A stretch of 64,000 nucleotides of DNA from Congeria kusceri (GCA_027627225.1 CM051034.1:16414980-16478979), one strand, 5' to 3'; numbered from the stretch's first letter, positions 1 to 12,834 are shown. The notes: generated by a model from the sequence alone, not told the origin. A program made the numbers and translations.

Positions 1-594
1 CATCTCTAGATGCGGAAACAAAATGGTCTTCGGAGAAAACAGTTTTCATGTTAGAAGCCCCTGAGACCTTGACCTTTGACCTGTTGACCTCAAAATTGAT
101 AGGCGTCTTCCTTTTCTCCCGAATAACCAGCATACCAACTTTGATGATCGTAGGTCAAAGCGTATTCTACATATCATGCGGAAACGAAATGGTCTACAGA
201 GGAAACAGTTTTTATGTTACAAGCCTCTGTCACCTTGACCTTTGACCTGTTGACCTCAAAATTGATAGGCGTCTTCCTTTCCTCCAAAGTAACCAGCATA
301 CCAACTTAAATGATCGTAGGTCAAGCGTTCTCTAGATATCGTGCGGAAACGAATTTCATGTTACAAGCTCCTGTGACCTTGACCTTTGATCTGCTGACCT
401 CAAAATCAATAGGCGTCTTTCTTTCCTCCCAAGTCACCAGCATACCAACTAAAATGATCGTAGGTCAAAGAGTTCTATAAATATCGTGCGGAAACGAAAT
501 GGTTTACGGACAGACCGACCGACCATCCGACCGACCGACCGACGGACAGGTGCAAAGCAATATACCCCCACTTCTTCGAAGGGGGCATAATTAA
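1..594. repeat. Pearl/BIV160-type element with tandem cores and GACC tail
   Basis: Three diverged copies of a core that includes 'accttgacctttgacc' and 'accagcataccaact' lie at about 65, 231 and 375, so the spacing is 166 and 144 bp; the short one lacks about 22 bp. The cores run into a (GACC)n microsatellite at about 509-550, then end in 'tatacccccac' ... 'gggggcata', which can pair as a hairpin. The same tail closes the copy at 57,902-58,112. Core repeats, tetranucleotide tail and terminal arm are the known structure of bivalve pearl elements. The first unit is cut by the window edge. The ORFs here are repeat read-through. Confidence 0.8.
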
Positions 595-1060
595 TTGCTA
601 ATATAGGAGAGTTAGCGTAGCAAAACCTTGCTCGGTACGTGTGCATAACGTTTTGCACGTGATACGTTGGCGGAGCCTGGTAAGCAACTCATCAAACATT
701 TCTGGTGGGACCCTAAAGAAGTTCAGGAACGATGCAGGATCTTCCTGTCTCAACCCAGGGGTGAGGCGGTTGTAGTGACCGAACTATTCTCTGCGGACTT
801 CACCGAGCCATGGTGTAACCAGCATCTTCTTTGCCTTGCCCTCCTCTTTCTTCTTCGTATCAGACGCAAAGCTAGTTGATGGTCATTTTCCTGCTGCTGC
901 TGCTGCTGCTACAGCTGCTGCTGCTGCTGCTGGACAAGAATCATGTGTTGTACCAGCAGTAGGTTATCCATTTCTTCTTTGACAATAACAAGTATACACT
1001 AAGTCCTGATGACTTTGAGAGACACTGATGTAAACTAAAAGTTGGGTTTTATAATGAAAT
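595..1060. other. Unassigned stretch with CTG microsatellite and short open frame
   Basis: A 70-codon open frame at 667-879 (+, TTG start) has balanced composition and contains 'KQLIKHFWWDPKEVQERC', but I recognise no family and see no convincing splice sites. It is followed by an interrupted (CTG)n run at 891-932. A relic exon is possible. The stretch is otherwise featureless. Confidence 0.25.
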
Positions 1061-1061
1061 C

Positions 1062-1640
1062 CGTGGTCGCCAAACGGACGCGCTAGGAACGCGGTGCAAA
1101 CGCCATGGTCGTAGAGGGAACCCCAAAGAAACGACATGAACGTTAAAAGAACGCATGGTGGACGTCGTAGGGTCGCAGACAAAAATAAGATTTTCGATAA
1201 CAAACGCACTGACACCGTAGTAAGGACGCCATGAACGCCGTGATAAGAACCCAATAGACGTACTAGAAACGGAATTGGGTCGCCGTAGGGTATCCGGGCG
1301 TCTATGAGCCAATTCTCTTCGTTTCCACGGCGACTCTAGTGCGTCTATACTACGTCCCTTTGACGTTCTTCGCGTTCCTACCGCGTTGCTTCTGCATATA
1401 TGGCGTCCTCAACGCGATCCTATGGCGTTCTAGCCAGGACGCCGTAAGAACGCCGAACCTCGGCGTTTATTTTGAACATGTCCAAAGTAGTCACCGTCGG
1501 TAGGCGACCTAAGGCGTCCTTGGGGTTCCCACGGCGTCTTCCTGCGATCTCACGACGAGCCCATGGCGATCCTACCGCGTTCGGGGGTCTCCGTAAGAAC
1601 GCAGAAAGAACGCCAGTCCTGTGTGACGGGGATATTATGG
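1062..1640. mobile_element. Foldback-like element built of ~10-11 bp degenerate repeats
   Basis: This GC-rich island is made of many variants of 'acgccgtagga' or 'agaacgc'. The left part (to about 1290) is mostly in one orientation, and the right part (from about 1310) is mostly in the complementary orientation ('ggcgtcct', 'cgcgttcct'), with one flip near 1433-1460. The right end finishes in 'cctgtgtgac', which resembles the 'gtcacacatag' end of the element at 25.8-26.9 kb. Long inverted arms of short tandem repeats are typical of foldback elements. No TSD was found and the left terminus is uncertain. The ORFs on both strands (964-1254, 1049-1312, 1420-1647, 1472-1792) are translations of the repeat. 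Confidence 0.55.
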
Positions 1641-3819
1641 AAATCATTTATAATGGGAATCTGAATAAGATGGAATTACCATATTACAATGATGTTTCAT
1701 CAAAGTTATTTCTTTCATACGTCAAGTATGGTTGGATTTTTCATTGGTATTGGTCATTGTTAATCAGTTCTGTGTTATGTGCATGGCGTTAGTGATAGTC
1801 ACATTTGGTAAAGACCATAAAGCCTTTGCTTCTTATCTAACCCGACAATAATGTAGGTACAGTATAGAATGACATTATTTCTTCTGTGTATTGTATATTT
1901 CAGATCTGAGATATGCACATTTATCTTTTTCGCCTTTAATTTCTTCTTTTGCTTCTTTTTTTCTTTTATTTTCTCTTTTCTCTCTGGGTTCTTTGCAGAT
2001 CCCTCAACTACTTCGAAAGTATCTTGGGATTGTCAAACAGCGCTGCAGGGTCGGTGCAATGTCATGGTGTTTATACCAAGATCGATGTGGTTTGCGCATG
2101 TATACAAGTACATTTTTGTAGGGTGTACACACACAGTGTAGTAGCAAAATATTAGTATGTAAAGATAACCGAGCCAACAATCAAAGTATTCGTAAGAAAC
2201 AAAACAAGATAAAGAACTGTATACCCTCCAAATAAATTTGAGTTATACAAGTATGTCGACTATTGTATTCAATCAAATCTCTTGTACAATATTCATTTGA
2301 TAAATTATAATAGTTCTTATTGCTAGCTGCGTATTGAATATATTGCGCAGTTATTGCACGGGCTACTGTTCTGTAAACATTTGCAGGATTGAAATGAAAC
2401 TTTATGAGAACCTTCAGTAAGAGTAGGTGAACACGGTATTGGGACGGACTCTCTTCTTGTAGTTATGTGCCTTCGCGTATTGCTGTTGATACGATATGCA
2501 TATATAGAGCACCACTCATATTCTGGCTAGTTCATAGCAACCATTGGCAGAAATTCAAAGAAATGTTATTACTTCATTACTTTATTGCTTCATTACCATT
2601 AAAAGATGAGCGTGGTGTTGGGATGTTCCGCTTTGGTGTATCATGGACCATTGAATATAGTTTAAACTGGTATTTAATGTATCATACGTTATTTTTGCTC
2701 AAGAAACGGAACTCGTTGATTCTTTGTTACATCTCAGTAATAGCCTTCTTACAGTAAACTGTCTTTAAATCAATTTGCACCATATGCATGTTGGTATGGT
2801 GTTTCTGTCGCATGCTTAAAATACATCAGTTACGTTGGTATTCTTAGTATTTTGTGTTCATGTACAGTATTTAAAACACAAAGATAAGTTTTGTACCTTT
2901 TATCTAACCAGAGAAATGTAATGATTGCAAATTCCTAAATATTCTGTGGTTGTAACAGAATATCCAAACCAGGCCAATCTCTGAAACAGAAAAAGGGGTC
3001 AAATTATTTTTTATAGACAGAATATCCTAAAATGATCTGATTTACATATATAAATTTAAAACACATTATTAGTGTCAAGAATGTATATTTTGCATGCAGA
3101 TGTTAAACAGTATACACATTAATATGTCAAAAACCTGTGTATTTTAAGACACCAGAACAATCATTAAAATTCCAAGTATTTGCTGAGCCATGTTTCATTA
3201 CATGTTGATACATGCAAGAAATAAACTTCACCAACGAGTGTTTGTGCTATGAACATATCAATCTCAAAATATGGTATTGTAATGTGAAAATTGTTGTAAA
3301 CTTTCGTATTTTTCATTTTTATAACATTAACTAAATTAATTTTATAAGCCAAATGATTGACTTAATATTTACTATAAAATATTTACTTAATATTTACTAT
3401 AAAAAAAAGGAACACGTCTATCAATAGATATCGTCTATGCCACAAAATAGACGTATCGTAGCACCCTATCATCCAGACGTTGTAATTATACGTTGTTGTA
3501 GTGGTAGACAAAAAAGATCTGGAAGCAAAATGCACATTGTATTATTGTGTACGTACCATTGCCATGCAAATATGAACTAACACGCCCAAATTTCTCGTGT
3601 CTGGAACATGCAGTGGATGCAATAAACAGAACCTACTTATGTTATGCTATCTGAACACCGCATCAGACAGTAATTTATAGACCTTTTCAGTTGTTTGCAA
3701 CTCACATTTACAATCTTCTACCCAGTTATTGTTAATGGAATAATTTACATTGATAGAGCTTCACAAACACTTCACAAGATGTACCACGTGATCTTTTGTG
3801 TAAAATATGTTAAAGCAGC
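1641..3819. other. Mostly featureless AT-rich DNA; one possible exon
   Basis: At 1960-1998 a long pyrimidine tract ends in 'ctttgcag', a good splice acceptor. It is followed by 41 open codons (1999-2121) beginning IPQLLRKYLGIVKQRC. The protein is unknown and no partner exon was found, so this is weak evidence of a gene. The open frames at 1869-2155 and 2467-2757 and the rest of the stretch show nothing recognisable. Confidence 0.2.
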
Positions 3820-4200
3820 AGTTCAGAAATATGTTGATAAAAATAAAACTTTGCAGAAATCGTTTCCAATGGCTATCTTACCGATCAAAATACAAAAAAA
3901 CTGCATCGAAATTGGTCAAATAATAACGTTTTGGTAACTTTTTATCGTAAAATTATCCGTATGCGGTAGCTGGTGGAGCCTCTGGAGTAAATCGACATGT
4001 ACATTAGTGTATATTCCGTTCGTACCAAGCGTTTTCGAACATAGGCATTATTAAATGCCTTTTGTAAATAAGAAACAGCTTTCAATCGAATAAACGTCAT
4101 TAACAGCATTAGAACTAATGCCAATTTAAGATGTATTGAATTATATTCTATGGACTGCGGCTACAACTGTTCAACACTTGATATGCAAATGCAATCACTG
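3820..4200. repeat. Diverged relative of the hAT-type element interior (59.9-60.3 kb)
   Basis: Blocks such as 'ttgcagaaatcg', 'atcttaccga', 'gaaattgg', 'aataataacg' and 'aaatgcctttygtaaataag' occur in the same order as inside the hAT element at 59,774-60,738. No terminal inverted repeats or TSD were located here, so this is an old fragment or a related element. The 60-codon ORF at 3942-4124 on the minus strand is part of this repeat. Confidence 0.5.
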
Positions 4201-4589
4201 CATACATTTAATCGCAATAAAACACTAAATGTATTTCCATATGATTGACATTTGTGAAAATGCCTTTTAGAATATAAAAATATTTTTCTTGACATAACTT
4301 TGAAACATTTGCATAATTACTTTATTAACGATTGCTGCGGTTTATCACTTTCATCTTGAATGATGGGCATGGATTCTGTTAAAAAAAGTAGACAAGTAAT
4401 AATTCACGATTGAAATTTATTCCTGTAATTTCTTGAGAAACTTATCTATTGACACTGGTTTTAAAAATAAGACGTTGCAACATGTGTTGCAATTGAAAAT
4501 ATAAGCTGAAACTAGACATAAGTCCAAACCATAGGACACAGGTTCCCACAACATTCCGCTGGTTATCACAAGACTCTATGCAATTACAA

Positions 4590-4800
4590 TATCTAGGTGC
4601 ACAAGTTCACAAACATAGAGTTTTATCACTCTAGCAGTTATACTTTTTGAGAAATACGCGACACAAGTCTAAAAATATATCAGACAAATCTGCACCAAAA
4701 CACCCAGGTGCATAAGTTAACATGCTGATAAATATGTTTATAAAGCTTCATCACTCTAGCAGTTATAATTTGTGAGTTACACGCAAAACATAACAACCCG
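4590..4800. repeat. Two diverged copies of a ~120-bp repeat
   Basis: 'aggtgcacaagtt' (about 4592) and 'aggtgcataagtt' (about 4709) each begin a segment containing 'catcactctagcagttat' and 'gag(aa)tacgc'. The spacing is about 117 bp. The motif 'agcttcatcactctagcagtt' recalls the 'agtttcattaaaatatctc' core of the pearl-type arrays at 57 kb, but homology is unproved. Confidence 0.5.
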
Positions 4801-5060
4801 AAACAGCAAAACTGAGTTGTTCGAACTGTATTTAATCAGTGAAAATGCACTTAAAGTGAAAAAAAGGACTGAGATATTAAAATTGAATCAATGCTAAATA
4901 ATCTTTCCCTTTTTGCGTTTTTATTCAATGTTTATGTTTCCAGAGAAGTTTTTCAACTTGACACTTCCAGGATTGTAAGAGGGGAGACTTTTTTTTTTTT
5001 CAACACACATCCAACATTTTTGGTGGAAACAATTAAACAATTAAAAACAAAAAAACAAAA

Positions 5061-5745
5061 ACTAGTTAATGGCCCTACAATATCAACATATCAACTGTTT
5101 AACGATTGAGAATGCTTCACTGGAACAAAAACGATTCAGAGGTATCTAGCGGTAACATGGTAGGGATAAGCTTAATTTACAAGAATAGATTATCAGTTTG
5201 AATTTTAGGCAACATTAGGTTTTATTTTCATGTAGATATAGTTTTGTTCTTTAAAAAAAATTGGAATTATGAATGGGTACACAAATGTTATCCTTTTACG
5301 CTAAGACTATTGAGCACACTTTCTGAGAAATATTTTTAGAACATCTGTAACTGATAGGCACTTCCGGAATAAAGATAGAACCAGCGGTGTATTGTTTAAT
5401 ATCGACCAAAAGAATCCATTTTAAACACGTAGCAGGATACAAAAATAATAAACCTTGACATAAGCGAAACTTCCGTTAAACAATACAAAAAACTATTAAA
5501 TGACCCTAGCTACAATATCAAAATATCAACAGTTAACGATTGAGAATGCTTCGCTGGCAAAAACGATTCAGATGTTATCTGGCGTTAACCTGCAATAAAT
5601 GAGCTTTTCTACGTGATAAGATTATCACTTTGAATCTCAGGCAACATTAAGTTTTTTTTCGGGTAGATACCGTTTTTTATGCCAGTTGTTTTCTTGATTA
5701 AAAATCAGACTTGTGAATGGATACACACTAATTTACTTTGAGAAG
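5061..5745. repeat. Diverged direct duplication, ~435-bp spacing
   Basis: The segment 5061-5290 recurs at about 5493-5740. Shared blocks in order include 'acgattgagaatgcttc', 'aaaacgattcaga', 'gataagattatca' or its variant, 'aggcaacatta' and 'gtgaatggatacaca' or its variant. The copies are substantially diverged, so the duplication is old. Confidence 0.65.
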
Positions 5746-6004
5746 AATAACTTACCTCGTTAATCTACCAATTGTTAATTTTTATACTGATTGTTCAAGT
5801 TTCTAAACTACAAATAATTATGTACTTACTTATGCGAACAATTATGTAGCCAAAACCACTTGCATACTTGTAACTTCCAACAATTTTGAAAAAAAAGATG
5901 TGTACACCATTCACTTCATGTCAACACAAACTTTTCGAGAGTGCCCTGAAGCGACTATATATTTCGACGCGACGGTATACGAGGACACAACATTTTTTAA
6001 GAGA

Positions 6005-9000
6005 GCAACCAATTTAATTATATCTCTAAATGGTAATTCAGCTAGAAATCAGTTACAATCCTGACAAAAATGTTTATACTTGGCACTCACACACTAACCC
6101 TCCAATATTTTGCAGACTTGATTATTTTTTAGTTACGTGCAATATAATAAATTTCATTACATATTGTAACATAGCACCAGGCTTCAAATCTGACCACTCA
6201 CTAGTATGCATACGACTTGAAATAGAAACAACGAAAAATGGCCAGGGCTACTTCAAAATAAATAATTCATACTTACTCGAACAAGAATACCAAACACAAA
6301 TTAAGTCATCAATAACAGAAATAGCTCAAATAAATATTGAGGCAATCCAAATACGCTGTGGGAAATTATAAAAGGAACCATTAAGGACGTAACAATTACA
6401 TACTCAAGTGTAACATAAAAAAATAAACAAAAACAAGAAATGATACTACAAACCAAAATATCACAACTAGAGCAAGATTAGTGAACCAGGTAATATATCT
6501 AAACAAAACGATTTAAAGTTGGCGCAAGAGAATTTAAACGATTTGATCGAACAAAATATAAAAGGTATACTACTTAGAACAAAAGCCCAATGGGTCGAAG
6601 GCTCAGAAAACAATTCAAAATATTTTTTCAAATCTTGAAAAGAAACGATCAGAAACGAAAACTATAAATCAACTTAAAACGAATGAAAATGAAATTTTAA
6701 AAGACCAAGTTTCAATATTAACAAATGTTAAATCATTCTATTAAAAATTATATAAGAAAAACAAAAATATAATTAATGATGAGGAAAACCATTTTTTCAA
6801 TAACATACATAATAAAATCATTTTGGAGCAAATTGAAAATGAAAATAGGTACTTATCAGAATACGAATGTGCTAACGCCTGAAAGGAAATGAAAAACAAT
6901 AAAAGACCTGGTTCAGATGGTATATCTGCAGATTTTTATAAAATATTCTGGAACAACATAAAACAATATGTAGAGTCGTCGCTCAACTATTCTCTTGACA
7001 ACAATAACTTAACAGAACTGCAAAAATAAATCATTATTACTTTAATACCGAAATCTGGAAAAGATACTTTGTTGATTGATAACTGGAAACCTATTTCACT
7101 TTTAAATGTTGATTATAAAATTGCGTCTAAAGCAATAGCTAATCGCATTAAACCACTTTTAGACACTATTATTAGTACAAACCAGACTGGATTTATAAAA
7201 GGGAGATATATTGGAGAAAACGTTAGAATTTTACAAGAAATAATTGAAAAGGCAAATGATACCAATGAACCTGGTCTTATATTCTTTTCTGACTTTAAAA
7301 AGGCTTTTGACAGCATTGATCATGATTTTATGTTCAAATGCCTCGACACCTTTCAGTTTAGTCAACACACAATAAATTGGGTACAGCTTTTTTTTTATTG
7401 TAATGCAATGTCATGTGTAACAAATAATGGCCAGTTTTCAGAATTTTTCAAATAACAAAAAGGTGTCAGACAAGGCTGTCCATTATCTCCTTACCTATTC
7501 ATTATATGCATAGAACTTTTGTCTGCAGAAATAGATTTAAATAAAAATATTACAGGAATAAATATGCATAATGTTCACGTTAAACAATCAATGTTCGCTG
7601 ATGATTCATCCTTTATGTTAGATGGCACACAAAAATCATTTGAAACTTTAATAAATGTATTCGAAAACTTTGCATCAATATCGGGTTTAACACTCACCAA
7701 AAGCAAATGTAAAATTTTAAAATTGGGTTCATTAAAATCAAGTCAAATTCAATACTGTAAACATAAGAAGTTCATTTGGAACTCCCAACATGCCACAGCT
7801 CTGGGAATCAACTTCAGTAATAAATCAGAGGAAATATTCGAACTTAACATACCCATTTAAATAAACGAAGTTAAAAGTTGTTTAAATAAATGGTAACGAT
7901 GGAAATTATTACCGATGGGAAAAATTACAGTTTTAAAATGTTTTGCATTTCCAAAACTAGTTTACCCTCTCACTGTTCTCCCGAATCCACCCGAGAACAT
8001 CATTGAACAAATTAAATCGATAAGTTTTAAATTTATCTGGGATGAAAAACCCGACAAGATTGCAAGAAAACGAATTATTCAAGATTACTCAGAGGGTGGT
8101 CTCAAAATGCTTGATATTGATCTTTTCATTGAATCACTCAAAGCAAGTTGGGTTAAACGCTTTATTTTTCAAACAGAATCTAAATTGATACAAATCTACA
8201 CCAACATGTTGGATAAACTCGATGGTGCATTAATATTTAAATCAAATTTAAAACCCACTGACATTAAAACCACAAATATAAAATCTGAGTTTCTGAAAAA
8301 TGTTATTCACGGATGGCTTTGCGCGTCCAGTAACGATGACCATATGCCAATCCAAAAACAACTTATTTGGAATAATACATTTATAATGCATAATAACAAA
8401 ACGCTATTTTTTTAAAACATGGTTTGAAAACGGAATACAAATGTTAGAACATATATTCAATTTCAGAACCTAACAATTTTACACTTTTCCAGAAATCGTT
8501 TACCTTCATAATTTAAACAAAGATGATTTTTTGAAATATAACGCTTTGATAAACAGCATTCCTATTAAATGGAAACAATTATTACAGCAAAGCCACATCG
8601 AGTATTCCGCTCCAGAATACATGTTCACCAACATCACAGAAAAGATAAAAACCAAAAGATTTTAAAGAAATAAATACATGGAAATTATTACTAAATTTTG
8701 CAGAAATTAATTCAAAATTAATTTTCACTCAACCTTTAAAATTATCTATTGATACTAAATTGAGAAGCTTTCAATACAGATATTTAATGCAAATTATTCC
8801 GAACAACACCTGTTTGCATAAATGCAAAATAAAGTCTTCAAGTTTGTGCGATTTTTGTTCAATGTATCATGATTCAAATATCCACATGTTTTGGGAATGG
8901 CAATACGTACAAATATTTTGGACATGCCTTCAAACATTTATACAGGACATGTTTGGCATGGGAGATACGCTAGATTTGAATTATGCTAACATATCATTTT

Positions 9001-9425
9001 GTAATATTCAAACTGTTACTAAAATGAATTCAGGCTGCATTAACTTTATAATTTTGTTTGCAAAATTGTATATATTTAAATGTAAAAATGAAAACAGTGT
9101 GCCACAAATAAATATGTTTAACAATGTCCTAAAAAAACTAATAAAATTAGAAGAAACAATTTCACACGTACAAAATAAGTATGAACATTTCCTGTCACGC
9201 TGGACTCATTTTTATTTCATTCTAATATTTTTTACGAACCCATCCATGTTAAACTTTTCTTCTCTTCATTATACAAGGGCATATTAATCAAAGACATTTT
9301 GTTCTTTGTTTTTCTTTATGTTGTATAGATAAACATTCCTTTGTAAAACACACTTTGTACTGTAAACTGATTTGATGTAATATGTGTATTGTGGTTTGAA
9401 AATAAATAAAATTGGAATGACAAAA
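6005..9425 (+). mobile_element. Decayed L1-like non-LTR retrotransposon (LINE), 5'-truncated
   Basis: The same strand holds, in order, the C-terminal part of an APE-type endonuclease, a reverse transcriptase and a C-terminal region with a degraded zinc-knuckle. The 3' end, near 9425, has AATAAA-like 'aaataaaattgg' but no long poly-A. The reading frame shifts at least twice: 6030-6371 is frame 0, 6870-8415 is frame 1 and 8760-9287 is frame 0. Several stops interrupt frame 1. No TSD was found. The element cannot be active. Confidence 0.9.
6030..9287 (+). pseudogene. LINE ORF2 remnant: AP-endonuclease C-terminus, reverse transcriptase, zinc-knuckle
   Basis: In an intact LINE this protein nicks the target DNA and reverse-transcribes the element RNA. 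Visible motifs: 'RLDYFLV' and 'SDHSLV' (end of the endonuclease, 6030-6371); 'NNKRPGSDGISADFY' near 6900; 'WKPISLLNVDYK'; RT motif A in 'DFKKAFDSIDHD' (about 7290-7325); motif B in 'KGVRQGCPLSPYLF' (about 7460-7500); motif C 'FADD' (about 7594-7605). The L1-type tail 'YSEGGLKM' is near 8100, and 'LCDFC...H' near 8850 lacks the last zinc cysteine (EW in place of EC). In-frame stops lie at 6880 (TGA), 7027, 7453, 7858 and 7894 (TAA). Most sit where Gln or Trp is expected, which fits transition decay. Placement in the L1/Tx1-like group is from motif recognition only. Confidence 0.9.
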
Positions 9426-10311
9426 AAGAAATCAGTTATGTATTATAGAAACACTAGGCTGAGCAAACCACATTTTATGCTGCAAACCACCCTTAAGAGC
9501 CTAAAAAAAATAACTGAGCAACGCACAAGCTTAAGTATCATGCCAGAAGCATTATCTGTAAAAAAAATAAATAGGATCTCATCTTCAGTTAAGATGTTTT
9601 TCTTCACACATCACAGTCTTATTCTTCACATTTTATGTGAAGTTTGTGATCGCATCAAGTTTTTTTTTATATGTAATGAAATCATATTTCACGCATCCTC
9701 ACGCATTCCCAGTTTTTGGCCAATTACATTCTTCTTACTTAAAAATTTGACAAATGAGACCCTATCCTTCACTGGTGTGTGAAAAATATGATTTGTGACA
9801 AATATGATCCTACAAAGCCCCTTAGTAGAATCTTGATTATATTACTTAAAATGAGGTAATTCCTTCTGTGGTAATTTATTTTTAAACTATATTTAGTATC
9901 TTGAAAATAATAGAAAACGAGCTTTTGGTTTTAAAGACATTGGGTTTCACACTCCTGGTTTCCCGTGCAAGGAATGTTTATCCCATGCATGATTTTTGCA
10001 TGGAGAAATCCCGTTATTGTGGTCAGTAGAGTGTTTCAAGTTTGAGGGTCGTCTCATAAATCTACACTAGTATCCAAAATTGAACAAAAAGATTGGTACA
10101 GCAAATGGAGAAACAATAGGTAATTATAAACAAATTGGCGTGGTTTTTCCATACAAATTTACTTATTGGTGGACACAATCTTACCAAGTGATTTTTAGTT
10201 CGTAAATTGTTGAATTTTCTATACATTGTAAAATTCTAATAATGTTCAACATGGTTCATAGACGGCCCTTAAAATGACTTGATGACAGTCAATATTACCG
10301 TTAGAAGTACA
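9426..10311. other. No recognisable feature
   Basis: AT-rich sequence. The 132-codon open frame at 9384-9782 (+) overlaps the LINE 3' end, has low-complexity composition and matches nothing I know. No repeats or RNA genes were seen. Confidence 0.5.
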
Positions 10312-10316
10312 GTTAT

Positions 10317-12229
10317 CACTGGGTAAGACGTGGCCAATTATCGAGCCAAAGTAGAGCAGCAATATAGAAAACAGCTCCAACAACGGTGTGTAAAACACCG
10401 ATTTCAATTATTCTGTTTACAATTTTATGTTTGTATGTGCTGACCTAGACTGCCAACTTAATTACAAAGACCTTCATATACTTACTTTAACCGATATAAT
10501 AGATGAACAGTGAATAATCAGTAAATAAACGTGATCTGCTCGCTGACAAAATGCAGCTCCTCGTTTGTTTCTTTCAATTATTGTTGAGTTTAAAAATGTT
10601 TAGAAAAATGTGAATCGGGCGATTGTTTACGAATACTATAAAGAAAATTTTCTGAAATTTTCAGCTACTTTTGTTGCGTATTAAGGAAGTTCTACTTCTT
10701 AAACAATGCCAACTCGTGTACTGAGTATTTCATGCTCGTGTACGGAGTATTGCATTGTATCAATATTCAGTGTACTGGGTATTGCGCACAGAGCCATTAC
10801 CGTTTTTGATGATTTATACCATACATACCTTTCATAAAATAAAATAGTAATTAAAAAAAAGCTTTACCGATACATACAATATTTTATTGAATAATAATAG
10901 CAGAATCGATTAATAAAATACAAATATGTACTTCAATATCGTGTGATGGTGCACAGCAAAATCCATATTGAACGAGGCGACAAACATGATATTGCATGTA
11001 GCTAAAAAGTCCGTAGAAATACTTGTTTTAGTATATGACTTATAAAATAAACGAAAGCTGATTAAATTGTTACTAAAACACAATTTTATGTTTCAATAAT
11101 TATATTAAAACAAAAAGGCAAGTAAATCAAGTAAATTAAATGCTTATCTTAACTCACGATTACGTTTCTTCTCGAGGCGGCGGTGCAGGGCTGTTTTATC
11201 ACAATCAACTTTTTTATTATTCAAATTCACCATCGCTTAAGAAAAGGCAAATGAGAATAACATTCAACGATGTCGATTATCTGTGCATTTAATCAAACAC
11301 AAATAAAATCAATAAAAATTATCCACTTAACATAACATCACAAATCTAATCGGAGCTAATGTTTTGACAGCTACGAATGACCAATCGTGGCGGATCGCAC
11401 GACAGTGGGAACCTAGCATGAACAGAGTACTTATCGTGCAAGCTTGATCGTATTCCGGGTTTTAGCGAGCAATGAAATGTTTTGTCGATAAACCCCTTAC
11501 TGAGTACATGAACATATGTACGTCACAGCATTTATCGGCTTATGCAAACTGTTAAAACAACATACCAATATACTAAAGACAGGCAAAAGTAACACAATTA
11601 GCCATAACACTATAACATTTAAAGCAATTCGAACGACAAATGACGTACTCGTACAGCAAACTCTAACTTTGTCAAACTAAGGTGTAATAACAACCAAAGA
11701 AGAGGAAAACCATACACCGGCTGACTTACACCGATGAGGCATCACAGTATATTAGTAAACAATACTCAGAACAGTAGACTGCAATACCCCGTACACGAGC
11801 AACTGAATAAATCAATCCCCAGTACACCTGTCACAATAATATTGCAAGTTCATATCTCAGACATTTATTAATCAAAATTACTGGAACTTTTAACATGTGT
11901 TTATTATAGCATATGTAAACAATCGCTCGATTCGCTTTTCCTATTAATTTTTAAAATATTAATTAACTGACTGAAATGAGCGAGGACCGGCAATTTTTCA
12001 GCGAGCATTTGTTTTTTAAACGATGATTATGTACTGTTCATTTACAACATGATCATAGCAATTACACGGATGTCTTCCAAATTTATTTGGCAGTCTACAT
12101 AAGCACCTGCTTATAGCATATTATCAACAAATTATTTTAAATCGGCATAAAACTTACCGTTTGTGTAGTGAACCTGCTCTATTTTGGCTCGATAATTGGC
12201 CAATATCCGGTGTCACGTCTTACCCAGTG
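10317..12229. mobile_element. 1.9-kb non-autonomous DNA transposon, long TIRs, 5-bp TSD
   Basis: Both ends begin CACTGGGTAAGACGTG when read inward, flanked by the direct repeat GTTAT at 10,312-10,316 and 12,230-12,234. The inverted repeats extend imperfectly for roughly 450-490 bp per side: 'ccaattatcgagcc', 'tagagcag', 'tagactgccaa', 'gcgattgtttac' and 'ctcgtgtacggrgtattgc' recur in mirror order. The right arm carries about 12 extra bases after the first 16. No transposase ORF is present, so the element depends on a factor made elsewhere. The superfamily is open: CAC-ends plus a 5-bp TSD would suit a Transib/RAG-like element, while CACTG ends also occur in EnSpm. Confidence 0.8.
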
Positions 12230-12405
12230 GTTATTCATACGACAAAAGGTTTGATCCCGTATTTTAGAAATGTTAAATGAAAGAATGGCAAGCTAATTAG
12301 CCTGGTTCATTTAGCTTGACAATAAGCATTAATCACGTCTACAGGTAGTTGGGTTAATTGGCTGTCAGGTATAATAACCAAACACCTGTTTGTACTTTTG
12401 ACTAT

Positions 12406-12834
12406 AGGTCTAATTACCCCAAAACGGAAGTCACATCCTCGGGGTTACATATTATCTGTCACTCGAAACAGCTTAAAAACTTGTTTTATAATATTTAGAA
12501 TGCCAATGAAGATTGTTTTCATTTCTGATATTATATATTTTATCTTCTATGTCTATTAAAACTCAAAGTTGTGCTTAATTCTGAGTTAAAATAATGTTTT
12601 CCAAGATGTACATAAGTACATTTTCTTCTGTCGAAATTCTTGTCTCGCAACGCCTTTATATGTGGTATTTTCAATTTTTCCCCCAATAAATCCTTATACC
12701 AGTGTGATAGGACTTCGTGTTCTTTCTCGAAATAGATCAGATTTATGAAAAATGTGGTTTTTATTCAAATTTGAAAGGTTGGGTTCTCTTAAAGGTCTAA
12801 TTACCCCAAAACGGAAGTCACATCCTCGTGGTTA
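12406..12834. repeat. Pair of 42-bp direct repeats, one mismatch
   Basis: 12,406-12,447 and 12,793-12,834 are identical apart from one base near the end and begin 'aggtctaattaccccaaaa'. The spacing is 387 bp. The intervening AT-rich DNA shows no LTR, ORF or other repeat. Such high identity in an otherwise diverged region implies a recent duplication, a gene-conversion tract or an insertion with unusual end duplication. Confidence 0.75.

Noticed and set aside
964..1792. Overlapping ORFs on both strands in a GC-rich island
   Set aside because: All are translations of short degenerate repeats of the foldback-like element, rich in Arg and Pro on both strands.
10317..12229. RAG-like (ProtoRAG) transposon
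   Set aside because: Only CAC plus a 5-bp TSD agree; no RAG-like ORF and the heptamer is imperfect. Kept as an open possibility only.
12406..12834. LTR retrotransposon with short LTRs
   Set aside because: 42 bp is too short, there is no TG...CA boundary, and no primer-binding site or coding region.
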